Shown one piece after another: positions 16,111 to 24,855 of a DNA stretch of 64,000 nucleotides; the first letter of the stretch is position 1; each line of letters starts with the position of its first letter. The stretch is from Pseudomonas nitroreducens (GTDB lineage Bacteria; Pseudomonadota; Gammaproteobacteria; Pseudomonadales; Pseudomonadaceae). The position numbers were made by a program, and so were the translations under genes. The stretch covers positions 1-64,000 of the forward strand of contig NZ_JALJXP010000012.1 of assembly GCF_024170165.1 (NCBI RefSeq). The letters run 5' to 3'. Below the pieces are notes generated by a model that had not been told where the DNA came from, searched no databases, and was given only the letters and a program-made list of their open reading frames with translations.

Positions 16111-17511
16111 ATGAGCGCATACGATGTGATCGTCATTGGCGGCGGCCCCGGTGGCTACAACGCCGCGATTCGCGCGGGCCAGCTGGGCCTGAAAGTCGCC
16201 TGCGTGGAGGGCCGCGAAACCCTCGGCGGCACCTGCCTGAACGTCGGCTGCATGCCGTCCAAGGCGCTGCTGCATGCATCCGAGCTGTATGAGGCGGCAG
16301 CCGGCGGCGAGTTCGCCAACCTCGGCATCCAGGTCAAGCCCAAGCTGGACCTGGCACAGATGATGAAGCAGAAGGCCGAAAGCGTGACCGCGCTGACCAA
16401 GGGCGTGGAGTTCCTGTTCCGCAAGAACAAGGTGGACTGGGTCAAGGGCTGGGGCCGCATCGACGGGCCGGGCAAGGTCGAGGTGACTGCCGCCGATGGC
16501 AGCAAGAGCACGCTGACCGCCAAGGACATCATCATCGCCACCGGCTCGGAACCCTCCCCGCTGCCGGGCGTGGAAGTCGACAACCAGCGCATCCTCGATT
16601 CCACCGGCGCGCTGTCCATTCCCGAGGTGCCCAGGCACCTGGTGGTGATCGGCGCCGGCGTCATCGGCCTGGAACTGGGCTCGGTGTGGCGCCGCCTGGG
16701 CGCGGAGGTCACGGTGATCGAATACCTCGACCGCATCTGCCCCGGCATGGACCTGGAAACCGCGAAGACCTTCCAGCGCGCGCTGACCAAGCAGGGCATG
16801 AGCTTCAAGCTGGGCTCGAAGGTCACCCAGGCCAAGGTCAGCGGCAAGCAGGTGACCCTGAGCGTGGAGCCTGCCGCCGGAGGCGCGGCGGAGTCCATCC
16901 AGGCCGATTACGTACTGCTCGCCATCGGCCGCCGTCCCTATACCCAGGGCCTCGGGCTGGAGAGCGTGGGCCTGACCACCGACAAGCGCGGCATGCTGGA
17001 GAACCACGAACACCGCAGTGCCGTGCCGGGTATCTGGGTGATTGGCGACGTGACTTCCGGCCCGATGCTCGCGCACAAGGCCGAGGACGAGGCCATCGCC
17101 TGCGTCGAGCTGATCGCCGGCAAGGCCGGGGAAGTGAACTACGAGGTGATCCCCAGCGTGATCTACACCCATCCGGAGGTCGCCACCGTGGGCAGGACCG
17201 AGGAGCAGCTCAAGGCCGAGGGTCGCGCCTACAAGGTCGGCAAGTTCCCCTTCACCGCCAACAGCCGGGCGAAGATCAACCACGAGACCGAGGGCTTCGT
17301 GAAGGTGCTGGCGGACGAGCGCAGCGACGAGATCCTCGGTGTGCACATGATCGGCCCGAACGTCGGCGACATGATCGCGGAGTACTGCGTGGCCATGGAG
17401 TTCCGCGGCGCCGCCGAGGACATCGCGCGCACCTGCCACCCGCACCCGACCCGCTCCGAGGCGTTGCGCCAGGCGGCGATGAATGTGGACGGCTGGGCCA
17501 TGCAGGCCTGA
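16111..17511 (+). CDS. lpd3: Dihydrolipoamide dehydrogenase (E3)
   Basis: A 466-residue FAD-dependent pyridine nucleotide-disulfide oxidoreductase. The N-terminal FAD motif is GGGPGGYNAA, and the redox-active disulfide is TCLNVGC (C42, C47). The NAD motif VVIGAGVIGLELGSVW lies mid-protein, and the C-terminal HPHPTRSE carries the catalytic His-Glu pair. It re-oxidises dihydrolipoamide in 2-oxo acid dehydrogenase or glycine-cleavage complexes. The gene is not next to any E1/E2 gene, as for the stand-alone lpd3 of P. aeruginosa, on which the symbol is based (recalled similarity). A GGAGAAC site precedes the ATG. Confidence 0.93.
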   Translation: MSAYDVIVIGGGPGGYNAAIRAGQLGLKVACVEGRETLGGTCLNVGCMPSKALLHASELYEAAAGGEFANLGIQVKPKLDLAQMMKQKAESVTALTKGVEFLFRKNKVDWVKGWGRIDGPGKVEVTAADGSKSTLTAKDIIIATGSEPSPLPGVEVDNQRILDSTGALSIPEVPRHLVVIGAGVIGLELGSVWRRLGAEVTVIEYLDRICPGMDLETAKTFQRALTKQGMSFKLGSKVTQAKVSGKQVTLSVEPAAGGAAESIQADYVLLAIGRRPYTQGLGLESVGLTTDKRGMLENHEHRSAVPGIWVIGDVTSGPMLAHKAEDEAIACVELIAGKAGEVNYEVIPSVIYTHPEVATVGRTEEQLKAEGRAYKVGKFPFTANSRAKINHETEGFVKVLADERSDEILGVHMIGPNVGDMIAEYCVAMEFRGAAEDIARTCHPHPTRSEALRQAAMNVDGWAMQA

Positions 17512-17755
17512 CCGCCGGTCGCTTCTGACGAGTGGTAGATGCGGCGCAATAGCGCACCCACCACAGCGCTGCAGGCCACGGCTGACGGGGCCTGCAGCGA
17601 TCCGCTCGGTTTTATTTGCGACTACTTTGTGTACAAACGCGACATGGGCTGTGACTTTCTTCGACTCTGAAACCATCAATTGCGTGAACGAACACGAAAG
17701 TGGATGAACCGCTTTCGCCACCTTCGCAATGGATTACCGCAGAGAGATCACAACC

Positions 17756-18025
17756 ATGCATGCGACTCTTCGTTTCAACGAGGCTCTGCTGATCACCGGA
17801 CGAGCCTTCCAACCCTTCAATTGTGTGACCTGGGTTGACCAAGGGGGCGACGGCAGCCTCGACCTGTCCGTCCTCGATCGTACCGGTGCCCGCCTGCTGG
17901 GCCTCACCCGCATCCCCAGCTCCGCCTACTCCGACCCGGAGCAGCTCGAAGGCCTGCTGAACCAGGCCCGCGACGAGCTGAACCGCGAAGGCTACCGCCT
18001 GCAGGAATGGCACATGCCCGCCTGA
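17756..18025 (+). CDS. Conserved hypothetical small protein, 89 residues
   Basis: The protein begins MHATLRFNEALLITGRAFQP; an in-frame ATG nine codons earlier is less likely. No membrane helix or signal is seen. A beta-rich first half (NCVTWVDQGGDGSLDLSVLD) is followed by a helix (DPEQLEGLLNQARDELN) and the ending YRLQEWHMPA. It has its own upstream region with a promoter-like A/T stretch and its own terminator. I do not recognise the family. Confidence 0.6.
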   Translation: MHATLRFNEALLITGRAFQPFNCVTWVDQGGDGSLDLSVLDRTGARLLGLTRIPSSAYSDPEQLEGLLNQARDELNREGYRLQEWHMPA

Positions 18026-18044
18026 TCGGCAGATCGGCACCGCG

Positions 18045-18072
18045 AAAGAGCCCGGCCCCGGCCGGACTTTTT
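18045..18072 (+). terminator. Rho-independent terminator
   Basis: AGCCCGGC and GCCGGACT pair with one mismatch around a CCC(C) loop and run into TTTTT, directly after the 89-residue protein gene. Confidence 0.7.
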
Positions 18073-18331
18073 CATGGGCGCTGCCAGCCGTCGGCCAGCG
18101 CTCAATTTCCCGCCCCATCCGCCGATAGCGCGTTATCGGTCGCACCTCCTGCTGCATCGTTTCAGCTTCGAATCCGAACCCAGGCTTTCCACTCGTCCGA
18201 TTCCCGCTCTGTGGCGAGGGATTCGCGGGCGCAGCGACCGACAATGATGGCAATTTGCAGCCATCCTGTGTTTTGCTTCCCCCAGTCTCGTCTTCCACCG
18301 GGCCTTCGGCACGCAGTACGGTCTTCGTTCA

Positions 18332-21300
18332 ATGCTCGATCTGCAGCGATATTTCTACAGCGGCGACACCCCTTCGCTGCTGGTTTTCGGCGAGCACAAC
18401 ACGGCGCTGGTGGCGCTCTCCATCCTCATCGCCATCTTCACCTCGGCCATGGCCCTGCAGCTGTCGGGCGTGGCGCGGCTGGCGCGCAGCCCGTTCTACC
18501 GTCAACTGGCCATCGGCACCGGCGCAGTGGCGCTGGGCGGCGGCGTGTGGGCGATGCACTTCATCGGCATGCTGTCCTTCCAGCTCTGCGCGACGGTGCG
18601 CTATGACCCGCTGATCACCCTGCTCTCCGGCCTGCCGAGCCTGTTCGCCTCGTGGATCGCCCTGAGCCTGCTGGCGCGGCGCAACGTCAGCCGCCTGCAA
18701 CTCATCGGCGGCGGCGTATTGGTCGGTGCCGGCATCGGCTCCATGCACTACAGCGGCATGGCCGCCATGCAGATGGCCCCGCTGCTGCGCTACGACCCGT
18801 GGATGTTCGCCCTGTCGATCCTGGTCGCCGTGGTGCTGGCGGTGATCGCGCTGTGGGTGCGCTTCGGCCTGCGCGGGCGGATGCGGCCGAACCTGACCAT
18901 CCTGGTCAGCGGCGTGGTGATGGGCCTGGCGATCGCCGGCATGCACTACACCGGGATGGCCGCGGCGCGCTTCGTCGGCACCGAGGAATTCGGCGTCCCG
19001 CAGGGCGTGCAGGGCAGCTTCTGCCTGGCGATGGCGGTGTCCATGGCCACCATCAGCCTGAGCATCTGCGTCGCCGCGGTGAATGGCCTGCTGCGCTACC
19101 GCCAGCTGTTCCAGGAACTGCAGCGCCGGCGCAAGCACCTGGATTCGCTGCTCGACGCCGCCGTCGAGGCCATCCTCACCATCGACCACACTGGCGTGAT
19201 CCGCTCGGTCAACCACGCCGTGCTGCGCCTGTTCGGCTGGCACCCGCACGAACTGGTCGGCCAGAGCATGCAGGTACTGATGAACGAGGCCTACGGGCAC
19301 CAGTTCCGCATCGCCCTGGAAAGCTACAAGCGCAGCGGCGAGCGCCAGTTCCACAATTCCGAACTGGAGCTGGAAGGCCTGACCCGCGACGGCCGTGAAT
19401 TCCCCGCCCGGGTCAGCCTCGGCGTCACCGATCACGACGGCAAGCCCTGGTTCGTCGTGTTCGTCGCCGACATCAGCGAGCGCCGCGTGATGGAGCAGGC
19501 CCTGCGCACCAGCGAGGAACAGTACCGCTCGCTGATCCGCAACATGCCCGGCATCGCCTTCCGGGTGCTGCCGGACGACGTCTGGAGCACGCTGTTCGTC
19601 AGCGACGCGGTCGAGGCCGTCACTGGCTGGTCGGCACAGGACTTCATCGACCGGCGTATCACCTTCGGCGAGCTGTATCACCCCGATGACCAACCGGCGG
19701 TGAACGAAGAAGTCCGCCGTGCCATCGCCGAGCGCCGCAGCTACGTCGTCGAGTACCGCATGTTCGACCGCAGCGGCGCCGAGCATTGGATCTGGGAAGG
19801 CGGCAGCGCCTGCTACGACGAAGCCGGCAAGCCGCAGTGGATCGACGGCGTGCTGCTCGACCAGACCGAAACCAAGCTGCTGAGCAACGAGTACGAGGGC
19901 AAGGTCACCGCCATCGGCCGCGCCATGGCGCTGATCGAGTTCGACCTGGAAGGCCGCGTACTCGCCGCCAACGAGAACATCCTCGAACTCTTCGGCTACA
20001 CCGAGGCCGAGGTGCTGGGCCAGCACCACAGCCTGTTCTGCCCGCCGGACGTGGCCGCCAGCGCGAAGTACCAGGCATTCTGGCAGGGGCTGCGCGACGG
20101 CGAGTACAGCGCCGGCGAGTACCGCCGCCTGGCCAGGGACGGACGCGAGGTGTGGATCCACGCCACCTACAACCCGATCCTCGATTTCGACGGCAAGCCG
20201 GTGAAGGTGGTGAAACTGGCCACCGACCTCACCCCGCGCCGCGTCATGGAGCAGGAGCTGCGCAGCGCCCGCGACCGCGCCGAACAGGCCGCTGCCGCGC
20301 GCAGCAGCTTCCTCGCCAACATGAGCCACGAAATCCGCACGCCGATGAATGCCATCATGGGCTTCACCGAACTGCTGCTGGATTCGCCGCTGGAAGAGAA
20401 CCAGCGGCGCTACCTGAGCACCGTGCAGAACGCCTCGCGCTCGCTGCTGGGTCTGCTCAATGACATCCTCGACACCGCCAAGCTCGACCGTGGCGCCATC
20501 GAACTGGAAGCCCTCGACTTCTCCCTGCCGGAGCTGTGCGAGCAGGTCTGCGCGGCGCTGCGGCTGTCCGCCGAGCGCAAGGGCCTGAGCCTGCAGATCG
20601 ACTACGGCCAGCGCGCCGGCGAGTACTTCCAGGGCGACCCGCTGCGCCTGCAGCAGGTGCTGACCAACCTGCTGGGCAATGCGGTGAAGTTCACCGAGCG
20701 CGGCGAAGTGCGGCTGATCATCAGCGGCGAACCGGGCGCCCTGCGCCTGGCCATCCGCGACACCGGCATCGGCATCGCCGCCGACCGCCTGGAGCGCATC
20801 TTCGACCCCTTCGCCCAGGCCGACGCTTCCATGAGCCGGCGCTTCGGCGGCACCGGGCTGGGCACCACCATCTCGCGCCAGCTGGTGGAGCTGATGGGCG
20901 GCCGCATCACCGTGGAGAGCCGGGTGGGCCAGGGCAGCGTGTTCACCGTCGACCTGCCGCTGCCGGCCGGCCGCAGCGTGCAGCCGACTACTCGCAGCCA
21001 CGCACCGAGCCTGCCGCCGCTGCGCATCCTGGTGGCGGACGACGTACCGCAGAACGTCGAGCTGCTGGAGCTGAACCTGCGCCGTCTGGGCCACCGCCCG
21101 CACAGCGTCGGCGACGGCCAGGCCGCCGTGGAGGCCTACAGCGGGCAGGACTTCGACCTGATCCTGATGGATGTGCAGATGCCCGGCATGGATGGCCTGG
21201 AAGCCACCCGGCGGATCCGCGGCATCGAGCAGGAGCGGGGCGCGGCGGCCGTGCCGATCATCGCCCTCACCGCCAGCGTGCTCGACCGCGACCGGCAGAA

Positions 21301-22015
21301 CGCCCTGGACGCCGGCATGAACGGTTTCGCCAGCAAACCGCTGGACCTCGCCGGGCTGCTGGATGAAATGGCCCGTCTGCTCGGCGCCGCCCCGGCGGTA
21401 CGCAGCGCACGAGCCAGCCAGCCCGCAACGCTGGCGACCCTGGACTGGAACGCCGGCGCGCACCTGTGGGGCGGCCCGCTGCCCATGGCGCGGGCCATCG
21501 TGCGCTTCCTCGACGAGCAGGAAGCTGGCCTCGCCACTTTGGAAAGCGCCGTGATCGACGGCGACCGTGCCGGCATCACCGCCCTCACCCACCGCCTGCG
21601 CGGTGCCGCCGCCAACCTCGCGCTGCCGCGTCTGGCCGGCGCCATCGGTGCGCTGGAAGGTGCCGCCGACCACGGTACGGCTGAGCAGCTGGGCACGGCA
21701 CTGGAGCAAGTCCGTGCCGAGTTCGCCACCGTCCGCGAATCGGTGCCGCTGGTGCCGGAAGCAGTTGCCGAGGCTGTCGGCCAGGTCGTTGGCGAGACTG
21801 CCTCACAGGACCTGCGCGACGCGCTGCAAGCCCTGCAACTGGCCCTCTCCCGTGGCGGCCTCGACGACCAGGCGCTGGAACGCCTGCGCCTGGGCACCGC
21901 CCAGGGCGAGCACCGCGAGGCCTTCGAGGCCCTGCGCTACGCCATCGACGATTTCGACTTCGACCAGGCCCTGGAATGGGTCCGGACCCTCGGCACCCGC
22001 CTGGAGCGAGCATGA
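18332..22015 (+). CDS. MHYT-PAS hybrid sensor histidine kinase with REC and Hpt domains
   Basis: A 1227-residue multidomain signalling protein. The N-terminus is an MHYT membrane sensor of about seven helices with the motifs MHFIGM (75), MHYSGM (138) and MHYTGM (204). MHYT domains are thought to bind copper and sense oxygen, CO or NO. Three PAS-type modules follow (about 270-640), then the HisKA box NMSHEIRTP with His666, a HATPase domain with DTGIGI and GGTGLGTTISRQL, a receiver domain with phospho-acceptor Asp947 (ILMDVQMPGMDG) and an Hpt domain with His1087 (LTHRLRGAAANL). This is a complete four-step phosphorelay in one chain. The stop overlaps the next gene's start (ATGA), so the HD-GYP regulator is probably its output partner. 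Confidence 0.92.
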   Translation: MLDLQRYFYSGDTPSLLVFGEHNTALVALSILIAIFTSAMALQLSGVARLARSPFYRQLAIGTGAVALGGGVWAMHFIGMLSFQLCATVRYDPLITLLSGLPSLFASWIALSLLARRNVSRLQLIGGGVLVGAGIGSMHYSGMAAMQMAPLLRYDPWMFALSILVAVVLAVIALWVRFGLRGRMRPNLTILVSGVVMGLAIAGMHYTGMAAARFVGTEEFGVPQGVQGSFCLAMAVSMATISLSICVAAVNGLLRYRQLFQELQRRRKHLDSLLDAAVEAILTIDHTGVIRSVNHAVLRLFGWHPHELVGQSMQVLMNEAYGHQFRIALESYKRSGERQFHNSELELEGLTRDGREFPARVSLGVTDHDGKPWFVVFVADISERRVMEQALRTSEEQYRSLIRNMPGIAFRVLPDDVWSTLFVSDAVEAVTGWSAQDFIDRRITFGELYHPDDQPAVNEEVRRAIAERRSYVVEYRMFDRSGAEHWIWEGGSACYDEAGKPQWIDGVLLDQTETKLLSNEYEGKVTAIGRAMALIEFDLEGRVLAANENILELFGYTEAEVLGQHHSLFCPPDVAASAKYQAFWQGLRDGEYSAGEYRRLARDGREVWIHATYNPILDFDGKPVKVVKLATDLTPRRVMEQELRSARDRAEQAAAARSSFLANMSHEIRTPMNAIMGFTELLLDSPLEENQRRYLSTVQNASRSLLGLLNDILDTAKLDRGAIELEALDFSLPELCEQVCAALRLSAERKGLSLQIDYGQRAGEYFQGDPLRLQQVLTNLLGNAVKFTERGEVRLIISGEPGALRLAIRDTGIGIAADRLERIFDPFAQADASMSRRFGGTGLGTTISRQLVELMGGRITVESRVGQGSVFTVDLPLPAGRSVQPTTRSHAPSLPPLRILVADDVPQNVELLELNLRRLGHRPHSVGDGQAAVEAYSGQDFDLILMDVQMPGMDGLEATRRIRGIEQERGAAAVPIIALTASVLDRDRQNALDAGMNGFASKPLDLAGLLDEMARLLGAAPAVRSARASQPATLATLDWNAGAHLWGGPLPMARAIVRFLDEQEAGLATLESAVIDGDRAGITALTHRLRGAAANLALPRLAGAIGALEGAADHGTAEQLGTALEQVRAEFATVRESVPLVPEAVAEAVGQVVGETASQDLRDALQALQLALSRGGLDDQALERLRLGTAQGEHREAFEALRYAIDDFDFDQALEWVRTLGTRLERA

Positions 22016-23013
22016 CCCAGACCGCCCAAGATCATCGGCCCTGCCTGCTGCTGGTGGACGACGAAGCCACCAACCTCCAGGTACTGCGCCACATCCTGCA
22101 GGACGACTACCGCCTGCTGTTCGCCAAGGACGGCGACAAGGCGCTGGAGCTGGCCAACCGCGAACGCCCGGACCTGGTCCTGCTGGACGTGATGATGCCC
22201 GGCATGACCGGCTTCGAGGTGTGCCAACGGCTCAAGGCCGAGCAGAGCACCTGCGCGATTCCGGTGATCTTCGTCACCGCCCTGGCCGACGTGCCGGACG
22301 AGGCCAAGGGCTTCGAGGTCGGCGCGGTGGACTACATCACCAAGCCGGTGAGTCCGCCCATCGTCAAGGCACGAGTGCGCACACACCTGTCACTGGTCCG
22401 CGTGGAAGAGCTGCGCGAGACTCGCCTGCAGATCGTCCAGCGCCTGGGCAAGGCCTCGGAGTACAAGGACAACGAGACCGGCCTGCACGTCATCCGCATG
22501 AGCCACTACGCGCAGATTCTCGCCCGCGCCGCCGGCTTCGCCGAGAAGGCCGCCGACGACCTGCTCAACGCCGCGCCCATGCACGACGTGGGCAAGATCG
22601 GCATTCCCGACGCCATCCTGCAGAAGCCGGGGCGCCTGGAAGAGGACGAATGGGCGGTGATGCGCCAGCACCCGGAGATCGGCGCGCGGATCATCGGCGA
22701 GCATGATTCGCCGCTGCTCACCCTGGCCCGCAGTATCGCCCTCACCCATCACGAACGCTGGGACGGCACCGGCTATCCCAACGGCCTGCGCGGCGAGGAT
22801 ATCCCCGTGGAAGGCCGCATCGTCGCCATCGCCGACGTGTTCGACGCGCTGACCAGCGTGCGCCCCTACAAGCCGGCATGGAGCGTCGAGGACGCAGTGG
22901 AGCTGCTGCGCCGGGAGAAAGGCAGCCAGTTCGACCCGGAGCTGGTAGAGCTGTTCCTCGGCTGCCTGCCCGAGATCCTCGCCGTGCGCGAGCGCTGGGC
23001 CGACGCCGGCTGA
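22012..23013 (+). CDS. Response regulator with HD-GYP phosphodiesterase domain
   Basis: A 333-residue protein starting at the ATG inside the kinase stop overlap. Residues 1-130 are a receiver domain: acidic pocket DDE at 16-18, phospho-acceptor Asp59 (LLDVMMPG), and K in ITKPVSP. Residues 150-330 form an HD-GYP domain with H191-D192 in MHDVGKIGIP, HHERWDGTGYP ending in GYP at 254-256, and RIVAIADVFDALTS. All the usual metal-binding residues appear present, so it should hydrolyse cyclic di-GMP when phosphorylated. It is translationally coupled to the hybrid kinase. Confidence 0.92.
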   Translation: MTQTAQDHRPCLLLVDDEATNLQVLRHILQDDYRLLFAKDGDKALELANRERPDLVLLDVMMPGMTGFEVCQRLKAEQSTCAIPVIFVTALADVPDEAKGFEVGAVDYITKPVSPPIVKARVRTHLSLVRVEELRETRLQIVQRLGKASEYKDNETGLHVIRMSHYAQILARAAGFAEKAADDLLNAAPMHDVGKIGIPDAILQKPGRLEEDEWAVMRQHPEIGARIIGEHDSPLLTLARSIALTHHERWDGTGYPNGLRGEDIPVEGRIVAIADVFDALTSVRPYKPAWSVEDAVELLRREKGSQFDPELVELFLGCLPEILAVRERWADAG

Positions 23014-23075
23014 ACGGCGAGCCGTGCAAATCCTGCTTTACTCTCAGGCCTTCCCCCCTGCCGAGAACAAGCAAG

Positions 23076-23621
23076 ATGAATGCGAAACAGCACGACACCC
23101 TGCTGGCCATGCTGCAGGCCCGCTTCGACCAGCATCCCGAGCGCCACAAAGGTATCGACTGGGCGGACGTCCAGGCGCGCCTGAAGAGCGCCCCGGCCAA
23201 GCTCAAGGCCCTGGAGCAGATGGAAGCCACCGGCGGCGAGCCCGACGTGGTCGGCCGCGAGAGCGCCAGCGGCGCCATCCTGTTCTTCGACTGCTCCGCC
23301 GAAACCCCGGCCGGCCGCCGCAGCCTGTGCTATGACCGCGAAGCGCTGGACGCACGCAAGAAGGACAAGCCCGCCGGCTGCGCCACCGAGTTGGCCGCGC
23401 AGATCGGCATCGAGCTGCTGGACGAGGCGCAGTACCGCCAGTTGCAGGAGCTGGGCAGCTTCGACCTGAAGACCTCCAGCTGGCTGCGCACCCCCGGCTC
23501 CATGCGCAAGCTGGACGGCGCACTGTTCGGCGACCGCCGCTACGAACGGGTCTTCACCTACCACAACGGCGTGCAGTCGTATTACGCGGCGCGGGGCTTT
23601 CGCGGCGTACTGAAAGTCTGA
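23076..23621 (+). CDS. DUF4256 family protein
   Basis: A 181-residue cytoplasmic protein. The start at 23076 (MNAKQHDTLLAML) is preceded by GAGAACAAGCAAG; the frame extends upstream only into the end of the HD-GYP gene. Family features include the helical N-terminus (ARFDQHPERHKGIDW), the block GGEPDVVG, ILFFDCSAETPAGRRSLCYDREALD (in part) and the C-terminal DLKTSSWLRTP...ALFGDRRY. DUF4256 has no established function. It lies 62 bases after the phosphodiesterase gene on the same strand and may be cotranscribed. Confidence 0.8.
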   Translation: MNAKQHDTLLAMLQARFDQHPERHKGIDWADVQARLKSAPAKLKALEQMEATGGEPDVVGRESASGAILFFDCSAETPAGRRSLCYDREALDARKKDKPAGCATELAAQIGIELLDEAQYRQLQELGSFDLKTSSWLRTPGSMRKLDGALFGDRRYERVFTYHNGVQSYYAARGFRGVLKV

Positions 23622-23679
23622 CGGAAGGCTTGATGTAGTCCGTTTCTGAACGATTCCTGTACCGCCGCTGAACTTTCCC

Positions 23680-23700
23680 AGGGCCGCCCGGCGGCCCTTG
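23680..23700 (+). terminator. Possible terminator hairpin after the DUF4256 gene
   Basis: AGGGCCGCC and GGCGGCCCT form a tight inverted repeat, but only two T residues follow, so termination activity is uncertain. Confidence 0.4.
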
Positions 23701-23772
23701 ATACAGGTCAGGCGAATTCCTCCGGGTGGCGCGCAGCCTTGTCGCACCCCACTCGATGACGAGGAATCTTCC

Positions 23773-24855
23773 GTGAAAACCCCCGCCTGCCTTCTGCTCG
23801 CCAGCCTGCTGGTCGGTTGCGGCCCGACGCCTCCGGTGCCGGCCGACAGCGTGCGCCCGGTGAAGCTCTACAGCGTGCCCGCCGCGGCCGCCGAAGGTGT
23901 GCGTCAGTTCCCCGGCCAGTTGGTGGCCTCGGATGAAGTCGACCTGTCCTTCCGCCTCGCCGGGCATCTCAAGACCCTGGCGGTGAAGACCGGCCAGCGC
24001 GTGGAGCGTGGCCAGCTGATCGCCGAACTGGACGACGCCGACCTGCGCCTGCGCCTGCGTGACCGCGAGGCCACCTTCAACCTGGCCCGCGCCCAGTACC
24101 AGCGTGTGGCCACGCTCAACGAGCGACAACTGGTCGCCCGGGCCGAGCTGGACCAGCGCAAGGCCCAGCTGGATTCCGCCGAGGCCGCGCTGAAACTGGC
24201 CCGACAGGAACTCGGCTATGCGCGCCTGACCGCTCCGTTCGGCGGCGTCATCGCCCAACTGCCGGTGCAGAACCACCAGATGCTGCAACCCAAGCAGACC
24301 GTGGCGATCCTGCAGTCCGCCGACAGCTACGACGTACAGTTCCAGCTGCCGGAAAGCCTGCTGGAGCGCGTCGACGGCGCCAGCCTGCGCACTGACTACC
24401 AGCCCATCGTGCGCCTGGCCCGCGTGCCCGGCCGCGATTTCCCCGCGCAGTACAAGGAGCACAGCACCCGCCCCGATCCGGCGACCCTGAGCTACACCGT
24501 CACCCTGACCCTGCAGCGGCCGCAGGACGTCACCCTGCTGCCGGGCATGAGCGCCACCGTCGAGGTGGACTTCGCCCAGCTCGGCCGCGACACCCAGGCC
24601 ATCCTGCGCATTCCGGTGGAAGCGGTGTTCAGCGCCGATGACGGCGCGCCGGGGCAGAGCCAGGTGTGGGTGGTCAAAGGCCAGGGCGACAGCCTGCACG
24701 TCGAGCGCCGTACGGTGCAGCTCGGCCAGCCGGGCGCCGCCGGCATCCAGATTCTTTCCGGGCTGGAGCCGGGCGAACACATAGTCGCCGCCGGCACCGC
24801 CGAGCTGCGCGAAGGCCAGCGCGTGCGCCCGTGGCAACGCGAACGGGGGCTGTGA
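23773..24855 (+). CDS. RND efflux periplasmic adaptor lipoprotein
   Basis: A 360-residue membrane-fusion protein. A GTG start at 23773 with GAGGAAT upstream gives the lipoprotein signal ACLLLASLLVGCG with the acylated Cys at 16. The chain then shows the paired lipoyl/barrel-sandwich halves (VDLSFRLAGHLKTLAVKTGQRV and APFGGVIAQLPVQNHQML, in parts) around a coiled-coil hairpin (ATFNLARAQYQRVATLNERQLV, in part), and a beta-barrel domain. It would bridge the inner-membrane pump encoded next to an outer-membrane channel. The gene overlaps the pump gene by one base. No outer-membrane channel gene is nearby, so a shared OprM-like porin is likely used. Confidence 0.88.
   Translation: MKTPACLLLASLLVGCGPTPPVPADSVRPVKLYSVPAAAAEGVRQFPGQLVASDEVDLSFRLAGHLKTLAVKTGQRVERGQLIAELDDADLRLRLRDREATFNLARAQYQRVATLNERQLVARAELDQRKAQLDSAEAALKLARQELGYARLTAPFGGVIAQLPVQNHQMLQPKQTVAILQSADSYDVQFQLPESLLERVDGASLRTDYQPIVRLARVPGRDFPAQYKEHSTRPDPATLSYTVTLTLQRPQDVTLLPGMSATVEVDFAQLGRDTQAILRIPVEAVFSADDGAPGQSQVWVVKGQGDSLHVERRTVQLGQPGAAGIQILSGLEPGEHIVAAGTAELREGQRVRPWQRERGL

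Noticed and set aside
18329-21709. Very long minus-strand open frame (about 1126 codons) opposite the hybrid kinase gene
   Set aside because: It is the mirror frame of a GC-rich coding sequence; its translation is low-complexity and has no domain pattern. Similar shadows oppose the RND and metH genes.
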